Shown: positions 1 through 7,563 of the stretch, piece by piece | Layout of the letters: every line of letters starts with the position of its first letter | Numbering within the stretch: the stretch's first letter is position 1 | NCBI GenBank assembly: GCA_003979345.1 | Contig: RYVZ01000006.1 | Coordinates: forward strand, 50,913-114,912 | Direction of reading: 5' to 3' | Source: Lachnospiraceae bacterium | Lineage (GTDB): Bacteria > Bacillota > Clostridia > Lachnospirales > Lachnospiraceae | DNA length: 64,000 bases | The notes under the pieces: model-generated | What the model was told of the DNA's origin: nothing | The model's database searches: none | What the model saw: only the letters and a program-made list of their open reading frames with translations | Position numbers and translations under genes: made by a program

Positions 1-2
1 GC

Positions 3-242
3 ATTCTTCAGGCTGTAAAAACGGACAGGGAAGAACGTTTTGGCGCTGTCCCGGATGAGGAGCTGCGTATCGGTGCGACAGGGACGTTCCGGCAAAAAGA
101 GGATGCAGACCGGTGGTATGAGCTGGTAAAAGAGAATTTCCCGTCCATTGAGATTTTTTACGATCCGCTTTCGTTCAGCATTGGATGTCATGTGGGTCCT
201 GATGCGACCGGAATCGGTATCTGCCCGAAGCACCGGGCATAA
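3..242 (+). CDS. DegV family protein, C-terminal end (5' cut off by window)
   Basis: An open frame enters from the left edge and stops with TAA at 240-242, giving the last 79 residues. The end of the frame carries the sequence CHVGPDATGIG, which matches the conserved C-terminal CHVGPGALG-type motif of DegV proteins, the fatty-acid binding family that includes FakB of the FakA/FakB fatty acid kinase. The N-terminal half lies outside the window, so length and ligand residues cannot be judged. A second, complete DegV gene lies about 1.7 kb downstream. The assignment rests on this terminal motif and the size of the tail. Confidence 0.8.
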   Translation: MLQAVKTDREERFGAVPDEELRIGATGTFRQKEDADRWYELVKENFPSIEIFYDPLSFSIGCHVGPDATGIGICPKHRA

Positions 243-259
243 CATACTGGGGGAAACGA

Positions 260-1081
260 ATGAGTTCAATATTTTTCTTCATATTTTTGATCATGATGTT
301 CAAAGGAAAAGGCAGGGATGCGATTGGAAGCGATTTTTTCAAATTACTGTTTTTCCTGTGCTTTTTTGGCGGAGCCGTTTCGCTTTTTTTCTGGCCGCTC
401 GGGTTTGTCGGCGGGATCGCGGTTGTCGCGTGGCTGATACATAAATTTGGAAAAAAGAATAAGAAATCAGAGAAAGAGCCTTATGAATACGGAAACAACA
501 GGCGGGAGCAGGAGCGTGAATGGAGGGAATACCGGCAGCAGGAAAAACGGCAGGGCGGGCGTGAGATCCTTCCGGCGGCGGCAAAGAAGCGCCGGAAAAT
601 TGTTGAGAGCTTTAATGACAGGTTCGAGCTTTATCTGACGCCGGAGCAGATCAAGGGGATCGTGGACGCTTCTTATTTTTCTGAAATATGGAAAAAAGAG
701 ATCGAAGCCATGACAAAAAAGTATGAGACACTCTCACAGTGGTATCAGGGCTACACGAAATGGCTGCGGGTCTATCTGCGTGTGTTTCATGTACAGGAAG
801 TCACGTCCGATATCAGACAGCAGGAAAGCATCTGCGTCTATGCGTTTGAAGAGGTTTTTCAGTATGCGGACTCGCTTTTTGACATGCCGCTTTCCGAAAA
901 GATACGGGCGGTGAATGATAAGTTCTATGCATCGTTTGATGACATTAGCTTTATGATCGCCTATCGCTTTTTGGAGTCGAAGGGTAAAAAGCATGAACTG
1001 GGCAGGAGCGGTATCGTGCGGGAGGACGCCGATATCGACGAGCTGTTACATAAATATGATACGGGGAAGGCGGTACAGTAA
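260..1081 (+). CDS. Unknown membrane protein with charged cytosolic domain
   Basis: This 273-residue protein is not a family I recognise. Two hydrophobic segments lie in the first 65 residues (about 1-15 and 25-62), followed by a very basic stretch (KFGKKNKKSEK) and an Arg/Glu/Gln-rich, probably helical region near 75-110. The rest (110-270) is soluble and helical with many aromatic and acidic residues. The positive charge after the second hydrophobic stretch suggests a cytosolic C-terminal domain. The ATG at 260 follows GGGGGA at 249-254, a good ribosome site. It starts 17 bases after the DegV fragment and may share its transcript. A terminator follows the stop. Confidence 0.65.
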   Translation: MSSIFFFIFLIMMFKGKGRDAIGSDFFKLLFFLCFFGGAVSLFFWPLGFVGGIAVVAWLIHKFGKKNKKSEKEPYEYGNNRREQEREWREYRQQEKRQGGREILPAAAKKRRKIVESFNDRFELYLTPEQIKGIVDASYFSEIWKKEIEAMTKKYETLSQWYQGYTKWLRVYLRVFHVQEVTSDIRQQESICVYAFEEVFQYADSLFDMPLSEKIRAVNDKFYASFDDISFMIAYRFLESKGKKHELGRSGIVREDADIDELLHKYDTGKAVQ

Positions 1082-1091
1082 GAGGCCGCTC

Positions 1092-1125
1092 AAAAAAAGA
1101 CTTTCGCATTGGCGGAAGTCTTTTT
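1092..1125. terminator. Rho-independent terminator
   Basis: An A-tract, a stem (AAAAAGACTTTCGC pairing with GCGGAAGTCTTTTT, one G-U pair), a short ATTG loop and a T-tract lie just after the unknown membrane gene. The A and T tracts let it work in both directions, but its position suits plus-strand transcripts. Confidence 0.85.
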
Positions 1126-1248
1126 GGTGTACCGGGTACAGGCTTCGCGGATACGGAAGAAGCGGGGTGTTATGATGCCGTGCCGGGCGAAGCGAGTGTG
1201 CATGAACTTTAGCATGATCGCGAAGCGATTATGGTACCATGTGATACC

Positions 1249-1752
1249 TTATGATACCGAAGCTTCGATTCCCTGTGTATCGAGGAAGCATTGTACTTCT
1301 TCATCCCACAATTTTTCAAGGGACTTGTCGGGAACAAACGTCGTAAATGCCGTTCCGGTAGTCAGACGGCAGATTCCGGATTCGAAGCGTATAGTGAGCG
1401 CAAGCGCCTGCACGAGGGAAGCGTCTGCGGCGCAGCGGTCTGAGGAAGTAAGCCGGGTCAGAGTCTGTTTGTCCGCATGAAATGTGATTTGAAAAAACAA
1501 AGGTGTTTTTTTTCCTTTTATCGCACTAAAGCAAAGGCTGCGCAGAACGCTCCAGGGCGTGAACTCAGGCAAGGGGGCCGGCATTTGGGCTAGTTCGTCC
1601 GCCGTATAGAAAGCGGGGACGGTCCTGCCGTCGATCTTCAACGTACACGCGGTTGTGATCTGTACGGATTCGGTGTAAAACGGATCAAACAGGGTGCCGG
1701 TAAAAAGAGCTGCCATAAACGAGCGGTTATTTGTGATCGTAAAGCTGCGCAT
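1249..1752 (-). CDS. DUF5721-like protein
   Basis: A 167-residue soluble protein without signal peptide or membrane segment. It opens with MRSFTITNNRSFMAALFTGTLFDPFY, has a central KGKKTPL segment and ends with a region reading FVPDKSLEKLWDEEVQCFLD. The overall length and the N-terminal half resemble the uncharacterised DUF5721 family that I associate with Lachnospiraceae, but that is memory rather than a search. The ATG at 1752 is preceded on the minus strand by GAGGAT. It is a single-gene unit facing away from the DegV operon, with which it shares a 217-base upstream region. No function is proposed. Confidence 0.6.
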   Translation of the reverse strand: MRSFTITNNRSFMAALFTGTLFDPFYTESVQITTACTLKIDGRTVPAFYTADELAQMPAPLPEFTPWSVLRSLCFSAIKGKKTPLFFQITFHADKQTLTRLTSSDRCAADASLVQALALTIRFESGICRLTTGTAFTTFVPDKSLEKLWDEEVQCFLDTQGIEASVS

Positions 1753-1855
1753 AAAGGATCCTCACTTTTTTGCAGATTTTGATAGTCCAATAAATACTAT
1801 AGCATAATTTGTGAGGGAAAGGGCAATCATTTAGCAAAAACAAATACTTTTTCCC

Positions 1856-1884
1856 TTTACAACAGGAAGGAGCTATGCTATATT
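1856..1884 (+). promoter_or_regulatory. SigA-type promoter of the DegV-GT8 operon
   Basis: TTTACA at 1856-1861 and TATATT at 1879-1884 are separated by exactly 17 bases and lie 86 bases before the DegV start at 1970. Confidence 0.65.
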
Positions 1885-1969
1885 CTTATGTAGTAATAAA
1901 AACTATGTTTGATGACTTGCAAAACGCGAAATGGACCGGATGCGGTTTTGCGGGTATCTGGAGGAAATC

Positions 1970-2806
1970 ATGAGCTATAAGATCATTCTTGACAGTTGCG
2001 GGGAGCTGCCCGAAGAGTTTCGAAACGATGCACGGTTTGAGCGCGTACCGTTGGGATTGGAAGTAGGAGATTACTGTATTATGGATGACGAGGAATTTGA
2101 CCAGAAGCAGTTTCTTGCCAAGGTTGCCGCGTGTCCGACCTGCCCGAAATCTTCGTGCCCGTCGCCTCAGAGATATATGGAAGCGTATCATTGCGATGCG
2201 GATCATGTGTATGTGGTGACATTGTCCTCGAAACTGTCCGGTTCCTATAATAGTGCGGAACTTGGCAAACGTTTATATGAGGAGACTTACGGGGAAAAGA
2301 ATATTTATATTGTAGATTCCCGATCCGCGTCGGGCGGAGAGACGCAGATTGCCCTTCTTGCCATGGAGCTGGAGGAAAAGGGACTTGATTATGATACGAT
2401 CTGCAAAAAGCTGACCGCTTATCGTAATGGAATGAAAACCTACTTTATTTTGGATAATCTTGAGACGCTGCGTAAGAACGGGCGGCTTTCCAATGTCAAG
2501 GCACTCATTGCCTCGACATTGAACATCAAGCCTGTCATGGGCGCGGACAGGGGTTCGATCATTCAGCTTCATCAGTGCATTGGTTTTAAGAAAGCGCTGC
2601 ATAAGCTGGCGGAAACATTATGCAGGGAAGTATGTGATCCGGGGACAAAGCGGGTCATCATCACACACTGCAATGCCTTAGACCGGGCGGAACTCTTAAA
2701 GAAATTGTTGAACGGTTATTTCCGCTTTAAGGAGATCCTTATAGAAAATACGGCAGGCGTCAGCAGTATGTATGCCAATGACGGCGGCGTGATCGTGGCA
2801 GTATAA
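1970..2806 (+). CDS. DegV family fatty-acid-binding protein
   Basis: A 278-residue DegV protein. The start MSYKIILDSCGELP matches the family N-terminus (a beta strand followed by DS/GEL), and a GGAGG at 1960-1964 sits five bases before the ATG, so I prefer this start to the upstream ATG at 1931. Other family marks are the segment SSKLSGSYNSAELG, the loop VDSRSASGGETQIALLA and LRKNGRLSNVKALIASTLNIKPV near residues 174-196. Family members bind a free fatty acid and, as FakB, present it to the kinase FakA for phospholipid synthesis. No fakA is visible here. The next gene is an acyltransferase, which fits a lipid role. The carboxylate-binding residues and the ligand are not determined from sequence. 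Confidence 0.9.
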   Translation: MSYKIILDSCGELPEEFRNDARFERVPLGLEVGDYCIMDDEEFDQKQFLAKVAACPTCPKSSCPSPQRYMEAYHCDADHVYVVTLSSKLSGSYNSAELGKRLYEETYGEKNIYIVDSRSASGGETQIALLAMELEEKGLDYDTICKKLTAYRNGMKTYFILDNLETLRKNGRLSNVKALIASTLNIKPVMGADRGSIIQLHQCIGFKKALHKLAETLCREVCDPGTKRVIITHCNALDRAELLKKLLNGYFRFKEILIENTAGVSSMYANDGGVIVAV

Positions 2807-2901
2807 GCTGTATATGAGTGCAGATGAATTGCACGAGCTGTGCGTGCCCGTATCATGGAAATTGCGAAAATGCCTCGACAAAGCAAAAAGGGGAGAGAAG
2901 C

Positions 2902-3705
2902 GTGGAGAACGCTGAAAAGGTCATCTACTATCGCGATGAATTGAATGATGAATTCGCGGGAGACCATATCAAGGCAAAAAAAATAGACAAACATTACCGA
3001 TATGTGAGAGAGGGATTTTTTGATACGCTTCTCCATGCGTTCTGGTACCGGATCATTGCAACACCGCTTGCTTTTTGTTATATGAAACTGCATTTCGGAC
3101 ACCGTATCATTGGAAAAGAAAAGCTGAAAGAGGCGGGCAGGGACGGTTATTTTTTCTACGGAAATCATACGCATAATCTGGCGGATGCTTTGGTGCCGAC
3201 GCTGACGGCAGTGCCGAAAGATGCCTGTGTGATCGTTCATGCCAACAACGTATCGATGCCGGTGCTTGGCAGGATCACACCCTATCTGGGCGCGATACCG
3301 CTGCCGGATGACGCGGAGGCGGGAAAGCACTTTCTTGCGGCCCTGCAACATCATATCGACAAAAGGCGCTGTGTCATGATCTACCCGGAAGCGCATATCT
3401 GGCCGTATTATACTGATATCCGGCCATTTACCGACAAGTCGTTCCGCTATCCGGTAAATGCAGGGAAACCGGTATACTGCCTGACGAATACATATCAGAA
3501 GCGGAAGCACAGAAAGACGCCGGGGCTTGTGACGTATCTGGACGGTCCCTTTTATCCCGATGGTTCGCTGCCGAAGAAGGAGCAACAGAAAAAGCTGCGT
3601 GATCAGGTGTACGGGACAATGAAAGAGCGGGCAAAAGAGAATACTGTCTGTCTGATCACATATATCCGGGAATCCGGACAGGAGGATGAAGGTCATCACA
3701 TATGA
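2902..3705 (+). CDS. PlsC-like lysophospholipid acyltransferase
   Basis: This protein of 267 residues shows the PlsC/LPLAT acyltransferase pattern: GNHTHNLADAL in the first catalytic block and MIYPEAHIWPYY in place of the EGTR block, followed by the substrate segment around NAGKPVYCLTNTY. The usual NHX4D spacing is stretched by one residue (H, five residues, D), which is odd and deserves a structural check. A GTG at 2902 follows GGGGAGA at 2890-2896, so I use that start. An in-frame ATG at 2818 would add a Cys-rich head (CTSCACPYHGNC) but has no ribosome site. The hydrophobic stretch near the N-terminus suggests a membrane association. It lies 95 bases after DegV and overlaps the next gene by four bases (ATGA), so it is translationally coupled. 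Confidence 0.82.
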   Translation: MENAEKVIYYRDELNDEFAGDHIKAKKIDKHYRYVREGFFDTLLHAFWYRIIATPLAFCYMKLHFGHRIIGKEKLKEAGRDGYFFYGNHTHNLADALVPTLTAVPKDACVIVHANNVSMPVLGRITPYLGAIPLPDDAEAGKHFLAALQHHIDKRRCVMIYPEAHIWPYYTDIRPFTDKSFRYPVNAGKPVYCLTNTYQKRKHRKTPGLVTYLDGPFYPDGSLPKKEQQKKLRDQVYGTMKERAKENTVCLITYIRESGQEDEGHHI

Positions 3706-4547
3706 TAGAGATTTTGTTTTCGGGCAACGAGCGGGTCTTTGACGGCGTCCTGACCTGCATGCTCTCGATCATGAAAAGAACAAAGACGAAAGAGCCGTTT
3801 CGTGTGTATGTATACACGATGAACCTGTCCAGAGTCAAAAAAGAATATACCGCGATCTCAGAAAAGCAGATTGCTTTTTTAGAGCGCATCATGAAAGAAT
3901 ATAACAGCGAAAACAGCATCCGGAGAGTCGATGTGACAGCGCTTTACGAGCAGGAATTCGGCGGCTGTCCGAATGAGAAAACCTATTGCTCTCCCTACAC
4001 GCTGCTTAGGCTGTTTGCCGATCTGGTTCCGGATATGCCGGATAAACTGCTTTATTTAGATGTAGACATTTTGTTTCAGCGGGATATCATGCTCTTATAT
4101 GAAACAGATCTTACCGGTTATGAGTATGCGGCGGCGAGGGATCATTACGGCAAATACCTGATCAACCCGAATTATATGAACGCAGGCGTATTGCTCCTTA
4201 ATATGCCTGAGATCAGAAAGAACGGACTTTTGCAGAAAGCACGGGAACTCATTAAGACGAAGAAGCTGCTCTTTGCAGATCAGAGTGCGGTCTATCGGAG
4301 TACGACCCGCAAGAAAATGCTGCCCCAGCGTTTTAACGACCAAAAATTTTTACACAAGCATACGGTCGTGCGCCATTTTTCCAAACGTCTGTTTTATCTG
4401 CCCTATCCGCATACCGCCAATATCAAACAGTGGATGGTGAGTGATATTCACAGGATTTTTAGATATTATCAGTTCGACGATATTCTGTTTGATTATATAT
4501 ATTATAAGAAACAATACCAGAGGGAGTGTGGAAACGATCATGAATAA
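3702..4547 (+). CDS. Family 8 glycosyltransferase (GT8)
   Basis: A 281-residue GT8-type enzyme, which would transfer a sugar from a nucleotide donor with retention. The metal-binding DXD motif is LLYLDVDILFQ near residue 122, followed by the family segment NYMNAGVLLLNMPEIRKNG and the C-terminal lysine/histidine region HKHTVVRHFSKR where the HxxGxxKPW motif would be in better conserved members; here the glycine and KPW are absent. The ATG overlaps the acyltransferase stop and the end overlaps the next start by eight bases, so the four genes from 1970 form one tightly coupled operon. Acceptor and sugar are unknown. Membership of the cassette suggests a lipid or cell-envelope acceptor, which is inference. 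Confidence 0.85.
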   Translation: MIEILFSGNERVFDGVLTCMLSIMKRTKTKEPFRVYVYTMNLSRVKKEYTAISEKQIAFLERIMKEYNSENSIRRVDVTALYEQEFGGCPNEKTYCSPYTLLRLFADLVPDMPDKLLYLDVDILFQRDIMLLYETDLTGYEYAAARDHYGKYLINPNYMNAGVLLLNMPEIRKNGLLQKARELIKTKKLLFADQSAVYRSTTRKKMLPQRFNDQKFLHKHTVVRHFSKRLFYLPYPHTANIKQWMVSDIHRIFRYYQFDDILFDYIYYKKQYQRECGNDHE

Positions 4548-6291
4548 GATACCTGTTTTTTATGCCTGTGATGACAATTTTGTCAAGTTTACGGCGGTGT
4601 CCATCTGTTCCCTGATCGGGAATGCATCGGCGCAGAATCAGTACATCATACATATTCTGCACACGAATGTATGTGAAGAGATGCAGAATATGGTCACGTC
4701 GATGGCGCAGGAAAATGTCGAGATCCGGTTTGAAAATGTGTCCGAATATCTCGAGACGATCCACGATAAACTGCCGATTCGGGATTATTATACAAAAACA
4801 ACATATTTCAGGCTCTTTATCGCAGAAAAATTTCCGGAATATCAGAAGGCGATTTATATAGACAGCGATACGGTCGTCATGGGGGATGTTGCAGAGCTAT
4901 ATGCCTATGATCTCGGCTCTTATTATGTCGGCGCCGCGCATGAGCAGGCGATGGTGCAGGAAGATGTGTACGGTACTTATGTGGAAAAGGTCATGGGCAT
5001 CGACCGTAATCAGTTTTTTAATGCAGGTGTGCTTCTGATCAACTGCGATCAGTTCCGCAGACAGAAGATCTTAGAGCAGTTCGGGGAACTGCTTCATATC
5101 TACGATTTTGTCGTGACGCAGGATGAGGACTATCTGAATCTGATCTGCAAAGATCATGTGCTTTTTTTGCCGCAGCAGTGGAATATGGAGCTGTTCGGCG
5201 AACTTGGCGCGTCCGAGGATACATTTAAGATCATCCATTATATCATGGTGTCGAAACCTTGGCACTATGAGGACTGCCGGTGCAAAGAATACTTTTGGCG
5301 CTATGCCGAAAAGACGCCTGTATATGAGGAGATCCGGCAGATCCTTTTGGATTATACGGATGAGCAGCGGCAGCAGGATCAGATTTCGTGTGAGCGTCTG
5401 ATGCAGCTCGCGGTCAGTGAGACGAATAAGGAAAACAATTATCTGAATTTGAAAAACAGCGGAAAACTCAAGTCGAAAGACCGCTTAAAAGTATTGGAAA
5501 AGATCGAGCAGTATGAAAGGGAAGGGCGTTTTGACGAGGATGTGGAGGAAGACCCGCCCGGCAGGGAACTGATGCCGGACGAGGTCGATTATCTCGGCAA
5601 GAAGCTTTCCAGCAAGGTAAAAAGCAGATTTACATATTTTGTGGCACGGCGGTATCTGAATAATCTGTTACGGACAGGACAGCTTGTCATTAAGGAGATC
5701 AGGGGCTTAGAGCATTACCGGGACCTAAAGAGCGGCGCAGTCATAACCTGCAATCATTTTGGTGCGATCGACAGCTTTATCATGCAGATGGCGTATGAGA
5801 GATCGGGGCATAAGAAGCGCAGGCTTTACCGTGTTATTCGCGAAGGGAATTATACGAACTTTCCGGGCTTTTACGGTATGCTGATGCGAAACTGCAATAC
5901 ATTTCCGTTAAGTTCGAACGTCAAGACTATGGAGAAGTTTATGCGCTCCATGGACACGGTGCTGAAGAAAGGGCATTTCATGCTTGTTTATCCTGAGCAG
6001 AGCATGTGGTGGAATTACCGCAAGCCCAAGCCGTTAAAAAAGGGTGCCTTTAATTTTGCGGTCAGAAGCAATGTGCCCGTACTGCCCTGCTTTATCACAA
6101 TGGAGGACAGCAATGTCATTGACAGCAACGGCTTTTTCGTGCAGGAGTATACCGTTCATATCGGAGAACCGATCTACCCGATGCCGGATAGGAGCCGCGC
6201 GCAGAACATTGAATACATGCGCAAGAAGAATTTTGAAATGTGGAAGAAGATCTACGAGGAGACTTATAAAGAACAGCTTCGGTATGGATAA
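4540..6291 (+). CDS. GT8 glycosyltransferase-PlsC acyltransferase fusion
   Basis: A 583-residue two-domain enzyme. Residues 1 to about 270 are a GT8 domain: start MNKIPVFYACDDNF, DXD motif AIYIDSDTVVMGDV, FFNAGVLLINCDQFR, and HYIMVSKPWHY, the conserved KPW block. After a charged linker (about 290-355) comes a PlsC-type acyltransferase: VITCNHFGAIDSF, a canonical NHX4D motif, and LVYPEQSMWWNYRKPKPLKKGAF, the second catalytic block. The start at 4540 overlaps the previous stop by eight bases, with AGGGAG upstream. A family member that glycosylates and acylates the same product is plausible but not shown. An upstream in-frame ATG (4441) lies inside the previous gene and is not preferred. A strong terminator follows at once. 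Confidence 0.85.
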   Translation: MNKIPVFYACDDNFVKFTAVSICSLIGNASAQNQYIIHILHTNVCEEMQNMVTSMAQENVEIRFENVSEYLETIHDKLPIRDYYTKTTYFRLFIAEKFPEYQKAIYIDSDTVVMGDVAELYAYDLGSYYVGAAHEQAMVQEDVYGTYVEKVMGIDRNQFFNAGVLLINCDQFRRQKILEQFGELLHIYDFVVTQDEDYLNLICKDHVLFLPQQWNMELFGELGASEDTFKIIHYIMVSKPWHYEDCRCKEYFWRYAEKTPVYEEIRQILLDYTDEQRQQDQISCERLMQLAVSETNKENNYLNLKNSGKLKSKDRLKVLEKIEQYEREGRFDEDVEEDPPGRELMPDEVDYLGKKLSSKVKSRFTYFVARRYLNNLLRTGQLVIKEIRGLEHYRDLKSGAVITCNHFGAIDSFIMQMAYERSGHKKRRLYRVIREGNYTNFPGFYGMLMRNCNTFPLSSNVKTMEKFMRSMDTVLKKGHFMLVYPEQSMWWNYRKPKPLKKGAFNFAVRSNVPVLPCFITMEDSNVIDSNGFFVQEYTVHIGEPIYPMPDRSRAQNIEYMRKKNFEMWKKIYEETYKEQLRYG

Positions 6292-6319
6292 AAAAGAGCG
6301 CGTGAGCGCTCTTTTTTTT
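6290..6319. terminator. Rho-independent terminator of the DegV-GT8 operon
   Basis: AAAAAGAGCGC, loop GTGA, then GCGCTCTTTTTT: a perfect GC-rich stem flanked by A and T tracts, overlapping the stop codon of the fusion gene. Confidence 0.93.
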
Positions 6320-6331
6320 GTGTTTTGCGCT

Positions 6332-6784
6332 ATGATACATTCAGAAACTGATGGAGAAATGCCGGAGCCTGGGGGAATACGCGCGGTTTGCGGAGAAGTC
6401 AAGGGCTGTTTATCGGAGGGGATGGAGCCGAGAATAGCGTTAGAGGAGGCAATCACGGACTGTATCGATCAGGACATATTGGCGGGCTTCTTAAAGAAAT
6501 ACCGGCCGGAGGTGCTGGGGATGCTGCTGGAAGAGTTTGATGTGAAGAAGTATGAGAGGTCGCTGCGGGAGGAAGGACGGGAAGAAGGTTTGATGCAGGG
6601 ACGAAAAGAAGGGCTGGCAGAAGGAATCGAAAAGGGAATAGAACAAGAAAGCGGGCGCTACAGCAAATTAGTCTGTCCGTTACTGGCTGAGCATCGGGAG
6701 CAGGATTTGGAGCGTGCCGCCAAAGAGGCAGAATATCGGGAGCACTTATACGAGGAGCTTCATATTTATGAGCCGTTCCTATAA
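6332..6784 (+). pseudogene. Rpn-type PD-(D/E)XK nuclease/transposase, C-terminal remnant
   Basis: The frame has the C-terminal signature of Rpn family recombination-promoting nucleases, often annotated as PD-(D/E)XK transposases: ALEEAITDCIDQDILAGFL, then KYRPEVLGMLLEEFDVKKY, then a Glu/Gly-rich repeat region (LREEGREEGLMQGRKEG). The N-terminal catalytic domain, normally about 200 residues with the PD and ExK motifs, is missing: the frame begins right after the terminator of the previous operon. No ribosome site is obvious at the ATG at 6332. I therefore read it as a decayed fragment, although a short expressed protein of about 150 residues cannot be excluded. Confidence 0.72.
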
Positions 6785-6841
6785 TCATGTGTGAATAGGG
6801 CAGGAAGCAAAAGAGAATTCGGATTTCAAAGTCACATTTAC

Positions 6842-7546
6842 TCAAAAATGCAATCGTCTGCGCACTGCATTGCGCAGGCGCTTTTTTGACAGGACCGTGA
6901 CGAGTGCGACCGTGATGATGGCGCAGATTGTCAGCACAATGCCTGACCATGAAAGATAGAACCTGTCATGCAGGAAGTGGTTTAAGATCAGTTCAATGCC
7001 GACGCAGAGCACGGCGATTTCCATAAAGCTGACGGTTGCGGTCACTAAAAACGAAAAGCGGAATTTCCGGAGCAGAAATGCCATAATCTCAGCGAGCAGC
7101 GTCACAAGGAGCGTGACCGGAAGAGCGATGCAGAGGAACCAGTCATTTGTGTTCGTCAGCCACGTCAGCATATATAAATAGGCGCAGACGACCACGCCGT
7201 CGAGCATCAGCGAGGCGTAGGGAGAGAGCTTCGTATAAATGATAAGCGGTATCATAAAGACCCATAGAACGCAGCAGGCGCCGATGATGGCAAGTGACCA
7301 TAGATTTGCCTTATAGATAAAGACATTTAAGAGACCACAGGTGATCGCGGTCGAGAGCAGGACGACACTGACTAAAAGTGCGGCGTCTTTTCTTTTTACG
7401 AGCTCGACCTGTCCTTTTTCGCGCGGGAATGGTGGAACCGTTTCCGGTTGTATGAGCCGGGCAGGGTTGATGACCGGTGTGTTGCAGAGTGGACAACTTT
7501 TATGGGAGGCGTCCAGTTCGACGCCGCAGTTGACACAATAGGACAT
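6842..7546 (-). CDS. DUF6320-like zinc-ribbon membrane protein
   Basis: A 234-residue protein. Its first 25 residues form a zinc ribbon, with the cysteine pairs in MSYCVNCGVELD and KSCPLCNTPV. About six hydrophobic segments follow from residue 60 to the end. The start at 7546 (ATG) is chosen because GGAGA lies nine bases upstream; a TTG at 7567 in the same frame would add seven residues and overlap the upstream gene. I recognise the arrangement as DUF6320, usually next to an alcohol-acetyltransferase-like gene, as here (17 bases apart). The role is unknown; a zinc ribbon plus multipass domain could regulate or scaffold the acyltransferase at the membrane. Confidence 0.75.
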   Translation of the reverse strand: MSYCVNCGVELDASHKSCPLCNTPVINPARLIQPETVPPFPREKGQVELVKRKDAALLVSVVLLSTAITCGLLNVFIYKANLWSLAIIGACCVLWVFMIPLIIYTKLSPYASLMLDGVVVCAYLYMLTWLTNTNDWFLCIALPVTLLVTLLAEIMAFLLRKFRFSFLVTATVSFMEIAVLCVGIELILNHFLHDRFYLSWSGIVLTICAIITVALVTVLSKKRLRNAVRRRLHF

Positions 7547-7563
7547 AAAGAAAATCTCCTTTC

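Noticed and set aside
2716..3699. Long minus-strand open frame of 327 codons opposite the acyltransferase
   Set aside because: It lies antisense to a clear gene, has no ribosome site or recognisable domain and has biased composition, so it is a shadow frame.
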